Shown piece by piece: positions 25,868 to 33,807 of a DNA stretch of 64,000 nucleotides (the stretch's first letter is position 1; every line of letters begins with the position of its first letter). Source of the DNA: CAZBXD01 sp965216395 (GTDB lineage: Bacteria; Pseudomonadota; Alphaproteobacteria; Micavibrionales; SZUA-601); contig OZ244156.1 in NCBI GenBank assembly GCA_965216395.1, positions 372,001 through 436,000 of the forward strand. Direction: 5' to 3'. The notes under the pieces were generated by a model. The model was not told the origin of the DNA. It saw only the letters and a list, made by a program, of their open reading frames with translations, and did no database searches. Made by a program: the position numbers and the translations under genes.

Positions 25868-25996
25868 TCTTCTCAATAGAGGTACTGGTATACCTTGAGT
25901 CAAAGACAACACTAAGCCCACGCCAAAAGCCGTGAGCATTAGCAACTTGTCTTTCACTTGACTCAAATTAAAAATTACCAGTTTCCTATTGAAGTG
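25868..25996. repeat. Large imperfect hairpin in a 417-bp gene-free region
   Basis: TTGAGTCAA with AAAGACAA (25895-25909) pairs with TTGTCTTT and TTGACTCAA (25947-25966), with a three-base bulge. Outside this, TTCTCAATAG with ACTGGTA on the left matches TACCAGT with CTATTGAAG on the right up to about 25995. A smaller stem sits at the tip. Between 25722 and 26138 there is no gene; the DNA could encode a structured RNA or be a recombination or control site upstream of the lipoprotein pair. I do not recognise it. Confidence 0.5.
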
Positions 25997-26138
25997 AAAT
26001 TCGTTAGCTAACGCTTATTTAAAATTATTATTTGTGTTTTACTTATTCTATAATGATATTTTTTCGATTATTTGAATCTAAATTAGGCAATTCAAACGTC
26101 ACAATCGGTATAAATCAAAAGTTTTTTTGTGTTTTTTT

Positions 26139-26609
26139 CTACAGCGTAAATGACACTAAATTGTCATCAGCCAATGAGAGATAATTGTCATCCGTGAGTA
26201 TCAAATGGTCAAGAATACTGATATCGAGATATTTTGCGCCTTGGATAATTTTTTCAGTTAACCCAATATCGGCGCGACTGGCTTTGAGATTACCCGATGG
26301 ATGATTATGCCCTAAAATAATCCCACACGCACGCGCTTTTAAAGCAGAGGCAAAAATCAGTTTCGGATCGACGATTGTTCCCGAAATACCGCCTTGTGAA
26401 ATTGGTACAATCCCCATACACCGATTATTACGGTCAAGAAGCAAGATTTTAAATTCTTCAAACAAATTAATCGTCATATCATTCCAATTTTCACGAAAAA
26501 GTTCATACCCATGTTTGGAACAGGTCACTTTCGGACGCGCATCGGCTTTCACCTTGCGCTGATATTGCAAGGTAATTTGGCTGATATTGGTGTGAAATTC
26601 TTTTGTCAT
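26139..26609 (-). CDS. RadC-like JAB domain protein (Bacteroidota mobile-element type)
   Basis: 156 aa from ATG 26609 (MTKEFHTNISQ); an ATG nine codons upstream is possible. The JAB/MPN metal-binding motif is complete: GIILGHNHPSGNLKASRAD (H-x-H then S and D), with the acidic residue upstream in EEFKILLLDR. The opening ITLQYQRKVKADARPKV is typical of the RadC-like genes found on Bacteroidota conjugative elements. Their role is unknown; DNA repair was assigned by name only. Confidence 0.88.
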   Translation of the reverse strand: MTKEFHTNISQITLQYQRKVKADARPKVTCSKHGYELFRENWNDMTINLFEEFKILLLDRNNRCMGIVPISQGGISGTIVDPKLIFASALKARACGIILGHNHPSGNLKASRADIGLTEKIIQGAKYLDISILDHLILTDDNYLSLADDNLVSFTL

Positions 26610-26774
26610 GAAGAAACAATGACACAACTCAAACATTCAAAATACGCACAGAAAATATTATTAAACTTATTTTACACACAATATTTTTCCTACAATTAAG
26701 TTTTTATCTATATTAGCACCTAAATAAGTTTCCCCTAGACCTAACTTTTATGATTGAAAAAACAAAAGTTATTT

Positions 26775-28253
26775 ATGAAACATATTTTTAGACTATTTCC
26801 CTTTACTATTGCTGTATTATTCATGACTATCATTGCTTGTCAGCACGATGATACTGTACGCATGGATGAGCAAACAAAATCACAAGATGCTAGTTTTATT
26901 ATTAAAATGGAGTCGGGCGAACATTTACGCGCCACACATCCAAGCGTGTATCAAAAGCTCAATCAATCATCACATAGTGCTAAAAATAATGATGGTACAT
27001 TTTATTCTCTTGATTTGAATATGATACAAATTATTGAGCGTAATACCTATACCCAATATACCACACCTGTTATTGGACACGTAGAACAAGAGAGTTATCT
27101 GATTAATTATATACTTCTTGAATTTGATGATGGAGATAGTTATCAATTCTTGATTAAATATCCACGCCTTATAAATGGGCTAGATTACACAAATGCAATC
27201 ATGGAAGCTATTGAGGGCGCAACGATACTCAATAAAAGTGGACCATCACGACCATGTTTAAATGGTGTGCCAGAAATTCAAAATACTTATCAAGTTTATC
27301 AATGTATCAATTTTAAGTGTACAGGACGTGGACATGCGCTAGGTGAACAATGTGAATGTGAAATCACCGATATGGGATGTACACGTGCATTTCAGATATG
27401 TGGTTGGGAAACCGTGAATGTTTGGGGATGCTCTGGAGGCGGTAGTCAAACTGGTGGAGATAGCAATGATAGTACTGCAGGTGGTGGTAGCAATGACCCA
27501 AATAATGACAACCCAGATGATCCAATAGAAACCGTGCCTGTTTTCGATTTACGCGATGCCAATATTAAAAGTAAACTTTTGGAATATAGTAATACGACCA
27601 AAATCAAAAATAAACTCTCTGAATTAGGACAAAAGATTTTTGATCCCAATTATCATCTTGAAGATGGAGCGATGTTCAAGCGATTGAGTGATGAGAGTTA
27701 TACAAAACGTGATCCAGATGTTTTAACCGAATTAGGAACAGAATTTATTCCTGAATTTAAAATTGGGGAAGTTGTATCTTTACATATGCACCAACAAAAA
27801 GCTTGGGATTATAGCGGAGATACTCCAGTTCTTAAAGAAGTTTCTCCCATATTTTCAAAGATTGATATTCATAAATTCTTGAAGTTTCGTAAATTTAGAA
27901 AAGATACAGATGAAAATATACCAGACAATAATGATGATGATATTGTCGCCATGCTTGCCAGTGAAACTGGTATTTACGCTCTAGCTGTTGGGGATGATGA
28001 AAAGATGGATGAAGCCTTTACTGCTTTAGGAGATGACCCAGAATATAATCCAACCCAAAATTGGTTATCCTTTGAAAAGAAATTTAATATGGATGTTCTC
28101 GATGAGTGTGGCAACGATAACGAATGTCTCGTTAGAGAATTTATTGAATTTTTAAAAGACAAACATGAAGAATTAGGCAATCAAACACTTGGAATTAGGA
28201 TTTATGAAGCCGTTATCTTTAACGGAGAAATTACACGTTGGAAAAGATTATAA
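26775..28253 (+). CDS. Large Bacteroidota-type lipoprotein with a possible JAMM-like C-terminal domain
   Basis: 492 aa if started at ATG 26775 (MKHIFRLFPFT), which gives a clean signal and lipobox (MTIIAC); a TTG seven codons upstream is the alternative. Seen in order: lipoprotein signal, an N-terminal domain to about 150, a cysteine-rich segment with some ten cysteines (about 175-230), a glycine/asparagine-rich linker (about 230-265), and a C-terminal domain. The latter has VVSLHMHQ and, some 20 residues later, SPIFSKIDI, reminiscent of the H-x-H...S-x-x-D metal site. That resemblance is weak and unproven. The next gene (28266) follows after 12 bp. Confidence 0.65.
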   Translation: MKHIFRLFPFTIAVLFMTIIACQHDDTVRMDEQTKSQDASFIIKMESGEHLRATHPSVYQKLNQSSHSAKNNDGTFYSLDLNMIQIIERNTYTQYTTPVIGHVEQESYLINYILLEFDDGDSYQFLIKYPRLINGLDYTNAIMEAIEGATILNKSGPSRPCLNGVPEIQNTYQVYQCINFKCTGRGHALGEQCECEITDMGCTRAFQICGWETVNVWGCSGGGSQTGGDSNDSTAGGGSNDPNNDNPDDPIETVPVFDLRDANIKSKLLEYSNTTKIKNKLSELGQKIFDPNYHLEDGAMFKRLSDESYTKRDPDVLTELGTEFIPEFKIGEVVSLHMHQQKAWDYSGDTPVLKEVSPIFSKIDIHKFLKFRKFRKDTDENIPDNNDDDIVAMLASETGIYALAVGDDEKMDEAFTALGDDPEYNPTQNWLSFEKKFNMDVLDECGNDNECLVREFIEFLKDKHEELGNQTLGIRIYEAVIFNGEITRWKRL

Positions 28254-28265
28254 AAAATTAAAAAC

Positions 28266-28826
28266 ATGAAAAAATATCTATTAATACTTGCTTTATTGGG
28301 ATTAACAAGTTGTGGAACTGCGCAAACCATTATTCCAATAGAGCAAAAGAAAGGGTTTCAAGAACAAGATGGCGTTACTTATTATTACAAAGATGTCAAT
28401 GGTGCTTTAGCAAAATTTACAGGAACATGGAAATATGAGACAAATACTGAAAGTTTTGAAATAACATTCTATCTCAAAAAGAACAAAAATAGTGGTAGCT
28501 ATTTTTACGACCAACTCATGAGTAGGTTTAAATACATTAAAAATGGTGTGGAAATTTATAATACCTATCAAGAAATTGAACAATTAAATTTCTTTGGAGG
28601 ATTTTTTACTGATCCAAATGATACTAACAAAATTAATATGTCATATCATGAACCAGGCGTTGCTTATAAATCACGACTTAAAAGACTTAATTTAGAATAT
28701 GTACCCGCAACGAGCATTGGACAAATGCCGACAATCCTTTGGCAACGCGATGTTTGGCAAGGTTCACCAACACCACCACCGTATCAAATCCCAAAAAATA
28801 TGACATTGGTTAAACAACCACTATAA
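28266..28826 (+). CDS. Small Bacteroidota-type lipoprotein (possibly DUF6705-like)
   Basis: 186 aa with signal and lipobox (ALLGLTSCG, cysteine about residue 16). The segment YYYKDVNGALAKFTGTWKY resembles a family of Bacteroidota lipoproteins I associate with DUF6705; the assignment is tentative. It is the second gene of a unit with the 492-aa lipoprotein and ends 5 bp before the convergent recombinase. Confidence 0.65.
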   Translation: MKKYLLILALLGLTSCGTAQTIIPIEQKKGFQEQDGVTYYYKDVNGALAKFTGTWKYETNTESFEITFYLKKNKNSGSYFYDQLMSRFKYIKNGVEIYNTYQEIEQLNFFGGFFTDPNDTNKINMSYHEPGVAYKSRLKRLNLEYVPATSIGQMPTILWQRDVWQGSPTPPPYQIPKNMTLVKQPL

Positions 28827-28831
28827 ATTAT

Positions 28832-30043
28832 TCAAAACCCAATGACTTTATCGAGGGCATCATCGGTTTCTTTGTGCATAAAGTTTTGTTGATAATTGAT
28901 GGTTGTGGTAATGGATGAATGACGATAGAGTTTTTGAAGCATCTGTATTGGTATCGTGTCACCCGCAATATTACCAAAACTATGTCTTGCGATGTGCATA
29001 GAGAGCTTTTTATCAATCTCTAATGTTTTAGCCACGATTGCCAAACGGCGGTTGAGATTGCGTGTGATGGTCTTAATGCGTACGCTAAGTGCTTTTTCAT
29101 CCTTTACATTCACACCCTTTAAATTCGGAAAGACAAAATCTGTCTTGCGCTTTTTATCTTTCATATAGATATCCAAAATCGCTTGGGCTTTATCGGGTAC
29201 TTTAAGAGATACGAGTTTTTTATTCTTACCCATACGATAATACAAACGATTATCTTTAAAGTCTGACCATTTGAGTTTAAGCACATCGCCTACTCTTATG
29301 CCTGCAAAATAAAAGCTGAACAACCAAACATTCAAAGCGTGTTGTTGCGCAGGCGTTATACCCGTGGCGTTTTCAAGGAGTTGAATTTCTTCTCTATTTA
29401 AGCCGATTTTTTCGCTTTCTGGAATTTTAATTTGATATTTCCCTTTACCAAATGGATAAATGTTTTTATCTGTGATGCCTTTCGCAATCGCCATATTATA
29501 AATCGTGCGTATCAATATCATGTAATTGGCCACCGTTCTTTCAGAACGTTTCAACTTATAGATCAGATAAGTCTTAAACTTATCCAGTACCGTCATATCT
29601 AAATCCATAAAATCAAGATGTTCTTTGCCTAAATAGGTTTTAAAGATTTCTAAGCGTCCACTATCATTATTACTCTGATTAAACTTCTTACGTTCTTCTA
29701 AGTTCTTCAAATAAATATCCGCAATGGCGAAAAAATCCGCCTTATTGTCATTAACAATCTTAGTTTTAATTGACTTAACCGTTTTGCTTTTATCGGTGGT
29801 TTCGACATCCAAAGCAATACTATGCGCTTCGCTTAATTTTTTCTGTAAAAAATTATTCAATCTGGCAGAATTGGGATGTGACTTTTTAACCTTGCATTGC
29901 ACCGAATCCCAATCCTTTTCTAAGATATATTCGCCCGTAAACACATAGCGGGTTTTACGATTTTTAGTAATGCGTAATGCAAGAGGACAGGTGTTGTTTT
30001 TCTTCTTATAATTTGTGCGCAGAACGATTTTTACTGTTGCCAT
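28832..30043 (-). CDS. Tyrosine recombinase, Bacteroidota integrase type
   Basis: 403 aa. An N-terminal arm-binding domain (MATVKIVLRTNYKKKNNTCP...LRITKNRK) is followed by a SAM-like core-binding domain (about 105-205) and the catalytic domain with AGIRVGDVLKLKW (Arg I, about 248), HIARHSFGNIAG (about 351), LYRHSSITTT and the nucleophile in INYQ (about 389). The N-terminal architecture and the phrase FAGIRVGDVLKL are typical of integrases of Bacteroidota elements. The attP-like site with a tRNA-Met 3' half lies just upstream of its start, the expected place. Confidence 0.92.
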   Translation of the reverse strand: MATVKIVLRTNYKKKNNTCPLALRITKNRKTRYVFTGEYILEKDWDSVQCKVKKSHPNSARLNNFLQKKLSEAHSIALDVETTDKSKTVKSIKTKIVNDNKADFFAIADIYLKNLEERKKFNQSNNDSGRLEIFKTYLGKEHLDFMDLDMTVLDKFKTYLIYKLKRSERTVANYMILIRTIYNMAIAKGITDKNIYPFGKGKYQIKIPESEKIGLNREEIQLLENATGITPAQQHALNVWLFSFYFAGIRVGDVLKLKWSDFKDNRLYYRMGKNKKLVSLKVPDKAQAILDIYMKDKKRKTDFVFPNLKGVNVKDEKALSVRIKTITRNLNRRLAIVAKTLEIDKKLSMHIARHSFGNIAGDTIPIQMLQKLYRHSSITTTINYQQNFMHKETDDALDKVIGF

Positions 30044-30194
30044 ATTGATTATCTTTGTACCTTAAAGATACAAAATATCTGTACAACATATGTACAACAA
30101 ATAATGTTTTTTAATCATTTTTATTGATTCTTAATCACGCTAAACATCAATAAAAACAGTTGATTATAAACCATTTAGGCTCAATAAGCATCAA

Positions 30195-30247
30195 ATGGTA
30201 GAGAATTCATAACCCGGAGGTCTCGGGTTCAATTCCCGATCTCGCTA
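30195..30247 (+). pseudogene. Partial tRNA-Met-like sequence (3' half)
   Basis: From the anticodon onward the cloverleaf is perfect: CAT anticodon at 30208-30210, 3' anticodon strand CCCGG, variable AGGTC, T arm TCGGG-TTCAATT-CCCGA, acceptor strand TCTCGCT and discriminator A at 30247. The 5' side retains only a D-loop-like TGGTAGAG and cannot form the anticodon or acceptor stems, so this is not a functional tRNA. It is best read as the identity block of an attachment site derived from a Bacteroidota tRNA gene. Confidence 0.75.
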
Positions 30248-30263
30248 CACCTATAAACACTAG

Positions 30264-30296
30264 AAAAGCTAAGATTATATGATCTTAGCTTTTTTG
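30264..30296 (+). terminator. Rho-independent terminator after the tRNA 3' half
   Basis: AAAAGCTAAGAT (30264-30275) pairs with ATCTTAGCTTTT (30282-30293), followed by more T. It probably came along with the tRNA segment as its native terminator. Confidence 0.7.
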
Positions 30297-30429
30297 CTTT
30301 CTGTACAACATATGTACAACAAATAGAGTTTCCTATATAAAACCTTTTTGATATAACTGCTTAATCTAGAAAAAGCTTAGTAACCATAATTCAAACACAG
30401 GTAGACGATTAAATAATGATTTCAATTAT

Positions 30430-31560
30430 TTAACCTACTATGAACTTAGCTCTTTCGTATAACTCATCATAAGTTATTATTTCAATGTTTCTTGAATCTC
30501 TACGGTAAAGCTCAAATGTTTTCTTTTTAATTTTTTTGATTTGAGGGCTATCTTCTGACCTTTCAAGTTCATTCCAATTTCCGATAATTAAAATTGTTTT
30601 TGAGTCATAGGAGTTTTGATTTATTAGACTTCCCTTTTCATCATATAGATCTCGCGTTGTTTCTATTTTTATAGCACCCGATGCCTTTTGCTCTAAAATT
30701 TGAGACACTGAATCAATTAACGAGTTTGATAACCTCCAAGCTCCGGAACGGTTTTTTCCTTTATTAAAAAGACTTGTTGTTGGAAGTTTTAGCTCTACAA
30801 ATGTTGTAAATCTTTTATCTCCAATTAGAAAATCTCCAATCACTGTGTCGCTTCCACTTGCATCACTATCAGATGCTCTAAATTCTTTCTGTAAGATGCC
30901 TTTAAATTGATAATCCAATCCATAACCGAATATCCATTCATTTTCATTGAAGAAATGTTGCCAAGCGGTTTCATCTTTGGTTGTTATTTTACCTATGTCT
31001 CTTTTGTATTCCTGCATAAATTCTTTTTCATACAGTAATTTTCTATAAATTTCGAGTTGCTTTTTACGGTAACCAGTATTTACCAAATCTTGGTTTGTAA
31101 TTAACCCATCTTGTAATAGGTCTTTAACAAAATCACCTCCATCACTCCCCGAAAGTAAAGTTCCTATTTTCTTTTTAGTCTCTTCATCAAGAATGTCGAG
31201 AGAATTATCTGCTAACTTAATTCTGCGGTCGTTGATTGTAGCTAAATCAATAGAGTTGATAAAGCTTAGAAAGCTTTTAAGTTGTTGAAAATCAAATTTA
31301 CTAAATTTAATTCTTTGTTTTTCAGCCCCTAAAATTTCTTTTACAATTTCGATTCCTTCAATATCATTTTTTTCTCTGATGTAAACTATTTTCATCAAAG
31401 TTCGCGGTGCTAATTTTACGTGTGTTTCATTTTCATTTGAAAAAACCACTTGAAAGAATCGACCACTTCCAAAGTCATGATTGTATAAATGCTCCAATTT
31501 AGAATTTTGGATTACATCATTCTCCATTGCTTTATCTACTGTTCTACTTGTTCGCGACAT
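30430..31560 (-). CDS. sduA: Shedu-like anti-phage nuclease (DUF4263)
   Basis: 376 aa. The C-terminal half (about 200-375) matches the DUF4263 domain of the single-gene Shedu defence system: WQHFFNENEWIFGYGLDYQF, then the PD-(D/E)XK nuclease core with D at about 242 (VIGDFLI) and E-x-K at about 254 (TFVELKLP), and later ILIIGNW. The N-terminal half is variable in this family. It stands alone between the attP-like site and the small gene at 31986, as expected for cargo of a mobile element. Function as defence is inferred from the family, in which SduA nicks or cleaves DNA. Confidence 0.82.
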   Translation of the reverse strand: MSRTSRTVDKAMENDVIQNSKLEHLYNHDFGSGRFFQVVFSNENETHVKLAPRTLMKIVYIREKNDIEGIEIVKEILGAEKQRIKFSKFDFQQLKSFLSFINSIDLATINDRRIKLADNSLDILDEETKKKIGTLLSGSDGGDFVKDLLQDGLITNQDLVNTGYRKKQLEIYRKLLYEKEFMQEYKRDIGKITTKDETAWQHFFNENEWIFGYGLDYQFKGILQKEFRASDSDASGSDTVIGDFLIGDKRFTTFVELKLPTTSLFNKGKNRSGAWRLSNSLIDSVSQILEQKASGAIKIETTRDLYDEKGSLINQNSYDSKTILIIGNWNELERSEDSPQIKKIKKKTFELYRRDSRNIEIITYDELYERAKFIVG

Positions 31561-31985
31561 TTATTTCAATCTTCTATAAATTACATTAGAGGAATCCATT
31601 TTATTTCAAATTTCTCTTATTTTCTATAAATGTAAAACAAAGATTACATCTATACAATGTGGTTTTCCGCATTAGCAAGTCTATTTTTTGAAAATTCCCT
31701 TTCACTCTCTGTTATTGGTATCATTTAAAATTTTGCTAAACATCATTGCCTCACACCTTTTTATGCCATGTGGGATGATCGACCAATACAAATTTAGCCT
31801 GTCGCCTTTGCCCGCTTGCAAGACCAAGCCTTTCAGGAACACGAACATTTTTTCTTTTTTGAGAAAAAATAACCGCTGTTGTCTTGACCTTTCCCACCGC
31901 TATGGCAATTGTCGCATTGTTCGACACCCAAAATGCCAAAAGGGAATGAGCAAAAAACAATGTTTAATCTTAAAAATTTAAAATC
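31561..31985. other. 425-bp stretch without a convincing gene
   Basis: Between the Shedu gene and the 31986 gene. Small open frames exist on both strands (for example 31751-31960, minus) but have no start signals and no recognisable protein. The part 31780-31950 is less AT-rich than its surroundings. It may be a degenerate remnant or leader. I see no definite structure. Confidence 0.4.
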
Positions 31986-32408
31986 ATGGCAACAGCAACA
32001 ACCGTAAAAGCAAATGGAACAGCAAAAAAGACACAATCTAATGTCGCACTAAAAACCGCTGAAAAAGCAAAAGCAAATGAAAGTAAGTCGACGCCTGTCA
32101 CAAAAAAACTTGCCGAAGATGCAATTTCCAATCCTAAACCGATCAGTTTAGATGACCGCATTAACAATTTTCAGAAACTACAAGGATTAGCCAATCAGCG
32201 AGAACGCCTCATGATGACATTAACGAACCTTACCAAGTTTAAATACAATAATGGCGATTCATGTGTATTTCTAATCAGAGATGAAAATGGTGAAGAATTT
32301 AAAACATCCAACACCAACCTCATTAAGCTTGTGACCAATCATCTCCAAGACACGTTGCTCGTGCGTAAAAATCAGCTTGAAGAAGAAATTCTCAAATTTG
32401 AGTTGTAA
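31986..32408 (+). CDS. Hypothetical protein of Bacteroidota mobile-element type
   Basis: 140 aa. Residues 1-50 are rich in A, K, T and S (low complexity); the rest is helical, with LQGLANQRERLMMTLTNLTKF, then GEEFKTSNTNLIKLVTNHL and a terminal coiled-coil helix. This layout resembles small proteins common on Bacteroidota elements; no function is known to me. No Shine-Dalgarno precedes the ATG. A strong terminator follows at 32429-32460, where the Bacteroidota-like block appears to end. Confidence 0.65.
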   Translation: MATATTVKANGTAKKTQSNVALKTAEKAKANESKSTPVTKKLAEDAISNPKPISLDDRINNFQKLQGLANQRERLMMTLTNLTKFKYNNGDSCVFLIRDENGEEFKTSNTNLIKLVTNHLQDTLLVRKNQLEEEILKFEL

Positions 32409-32428
32409 ATCAGCAACTCCAAAAAGCA

Positions 32429-32460
32429 AATAGCCTCTCAGTTCGAGAGGCTATTTTTTG
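32429..32460 (+). terminator. Rho-independent terminator
   Basis: AATAGCCTCTC (32429-32439) pairs with GAGAGGCTATT (32445-32455) around AGTTC, followed by a T tract. It ends the 31986 gene. Confidence 0.85.
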
Positions 32461-32470
32461 TTTTTTCTAT

Positions 32471-32731
32471 CTACTTCTTTGGTGGTTTGTTGTCATTGGC
32501 ATGATGAAGAAGCCCTAAATCGGATTTGAGAGCTTCTGCCCAACAAAGCAAATGAAACGTTGTTGGTGTTCGCACACCGCATTCCCATTTGCTGACCAAC
32601 CGATCGGCAACGCCTAAGAGGTCATTGACATCATCTTGGGTAAGACCAAGCTCCTTTCTTCTTGCGACAAGTTGGCTCACAATTCCTTTTAAAAAGTCAT
32701 TACGGGTTTTATGAGGATAAGTTATTTTCAT
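32471..32731 (-). CDS. XRE-family helix-turn-helix regulator
   Basis: 86 aa from ATG 32731 (MKITYPHKTR), nine bases after GGAG; the upstream extension of the frame is not family-like. The HTH is LGLTQDDVNDLLGVADRLVSKWECGVRTPTTFHLLCWAEAL (shown in the protein at about residues 28-68; recognition helix around DRLVSKWE). The C-terminus is basic. It is divergent from the two small genes at 32915 and 33253, which it may control. Confidence 0.8.
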   Translation of the reverse strand: MKITYPHKTRNDFLKGIVSQLVARRKELGLTQDDVNDLLGVADRLVSKWECGVRTPTTFHLLCWAEALKSDLGLLHHANDNKPPKK

Positions 32732-32914
32732 GAGATTTGTCTCCTTTCGACAATTTTGTAACTGAAAATTGTCGCCAAGAATATGCACACAAAATTGAGT
32801 GCAATACGCACATAAAACTTTGCACATTATCGTATGAAAAGCCTGTGCGTAGTGGCTTTGAGGATTATATTATATGTCTTATTGCATCGTAAATCTTAAA
32901 CCAAAGGAAATGAT

Positions 32915-33193
32915 ATGATGAAGACGATTAATAATAATGATGTGATACTGATAGACCCCGAACAGGAAGAAAAAGTTGTTGCAGAACTGCTTTTATCCAT
33001 GAATGCTTTTGTTTCTATTAAAACAGCAGAAATTGCCACAACATTGGATAAAGTCACGCAATACAGAATGAGAAAAGAAAAACGTTTCCCTCAACTTTAC
33101 AGACTTAATCATCATGGCTATAGGAAAGCATATCGTTTAAATGATATAGTCAAATGGATTGAAAACCCAAAAACATACAAAAGCACACAATAA
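32915..33193 (+). CDS. Small putative DNA-binding protein (AlpA/excisionase-like)
   Basis: 92 aa, with AAAGGA six bases before the ATG. The part FVSIKTAEIATTLDKVTQYR followed by MRKEKRFPQLYRL and YRLNDIVKWIENP has the order of AlpA/MerR-like winged-helix proteins that act as excisionases or phage-type regulators: recognition helix, basic turn, then a WI-containing helix. It lies near attR, at the far end from the integrase, so a directionality factor is possible. Assignment tentative. Confidence 0.6.
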   Translation: MMKTINNNDVILIDPEQEEKVVAELLLSMNAFVSIKTAEIATTLDKVTQYRMRKEKRFPQLYRLNHHGYRKAYRLNDIVKWIENPKTYKSTQ

Positions 33194-33252
33194 TGATAAA
33201 CAATATAAAGGGCGTTACATTTTACTATGACGCTCTTTATAGGATTAAAACC

Positions 33253-33483
33253 ATGTCAAAAAATTACATTCCTTTTAAGAAAATAACAATTTCTAAAAAT
33301 GATATTGATCTCAACACACTTATTGAGGTGCAACAGATTATTGCTAAACTCGTAGATGTGTACGGAAAACAATATTTACCAGCTTTTATCAGAATTCACG
33401 AAAGAGTTCATGAATATAAAAAAGAGCAATCCTATGAAACAATTGCTTTACAAATTGCAAATGATAACATAAAATATTCATAA
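33253..33483 (+). CDS. Small hypothetical protein near attR
   Basis: 76 aa from ATG 33253 (MSKNYIPFKKIT), eight bases after AGGA. A longer frame from 33193 overlaps the previous stop as TAATG, but its extra 20 codons coincide with an imperfect hairpin (33208-33240). Helical, no domain recognised. It is the last gene before the right end of the element. Confidence 0.5.
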   Translation: MSKNYIPFKKITISKNDIDLNTLIEVQQIIAKLVDVYGKQYLPAFIRIHERVHEYKKEQSYETIALQIANDNIKYS

Positions 33484-33599
33484 ATCGGTGCTGTTCTCGC
33501 GAACCGTGACGTGTACCGAAAAATGAAACAACTGAATTGTAAATTTGATTTTTATTGTTTAATTACAATGGTTTATGAGAGTTGAGAGATAAAAGATTT

Positions 33600-33618
33600 A
33601 ATCCCATCCTCTCCTCCA
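33600..33618 (+). repeat. attR: right 19-bp direct repeat
   Basis: Identical to 8232-8250, the end of tRNA-Ser including CCA. It lies in the 324-bp gene-free stretch 33484-33807; to its left is element DNA, to its right is presumably the original sequence downstream of the tRNA. I see no other feature in that stretch. Confidence 0.9.
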
Positions 33619-33807
33619 TTAAAAACAGAAAAACGCTCCTGTAGAAGAAAATCAGGAAATGCAGAAAGTGCCAAAATTAAAGGTGTTTTGAAGAAAAGCT
33701 ATGGACCGTCATAGTCTAAAAGTTCGTTTTTTTGTGTCTCTTTCTATCCTATAAACACCAAACCCTATATAAAAATGCACATCGCTTTTGGCCTCTAAAG
33801 TACAGAA

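Larger units (their letters stand above)
30079..30325. other. attP-like site: tRNA 3' half between two 25-bp direct repeats
   Basis: The 25-mer CTGTACAACATATG followed by TACAACAAATA occurs at 30079-30103 and 30301-30325; each copy contains the palindrome GTACAACATATGTAC-like core. They flank a tRNA-Met 3' half (30195-30247) and its terminator. The layout, core between arm-type repeats beside an integrase gene, is that of a phage or element attP. The repeats being integrase arm sites is an inference. This accounts for most of the 386-bp gene-free stretch 30044-30429. Confidence 0.6.
23728..32460. mobile_element. Nested Bacteroidota-like mobile block
   Basis: A run of genes whose style is that of Bacteroidota: an excisionase-like HTH (24001), lipoproteins with SCSNDDD- and CTSEDET-type starts, a RadC/JAB protein of the kind found on Bacteroidota conjugative elements, a Bacteroidota-type tyrosine recombinase (28832), and a small gene at 31986. 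Most starts lack a Shine-Dalgarno sequence, as is usual in that phylum. The limits are approximate: the first Bacteroidota-like gene is at 23728 and the last ends at a terminator near 32460. No flanking target-site repeat was found. The origin is inferred from sequence style. Confidence 0.65.
8232..33618. mobile_element. Integrated mobilizable element (IME) in tRNA-Ser
   Basis: A 19-base direct repeat, the 3' end of tRNA-Ser, occurs at 8232-8250 and 33600-33618 and encloses about 25.4 kb. The integrase is the first gene after the tRNA. Transfer functions are a MobF relaxase-helicase, a second relaxase with MobC, a coupling ATPase and two candidate oriT regions. I find no VirB/Tra pore genes, so transfer would depend on a helper. 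Cargo includes possible nucleases, membrane proteins and a nested Bacteroidota-like block (about 23728-32460). Base composition is more AT-rich than the flanks, especially 9.7-11.8 and 14.7-17.2 kb. The boundaries rest on the repeat and the integrase position. Confidence 0.88.

Noticed and set aside
30195..30252. Functional tRNA-Met
   Set aside because: The 5' half cannot form the acceptor or anticodon stems; only the 3' half is intact, which fits an attachment core.
31751..31960. Possible small protein on the minus strand (about 69 aa)
   Set aside because: No ribosome-binding site, no recognisable domain, and overlapping open frames on the other strand; kept only as part of a gene-free stretch.
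32471..33483. Toxin-antitoxin module (XRE protein plus two small genes)
   Set aside because: The XRE gene is divergent from, not coupled to, the small genes, and neither small protein resembles a toxin; an excisionase/regulator region is more likely.
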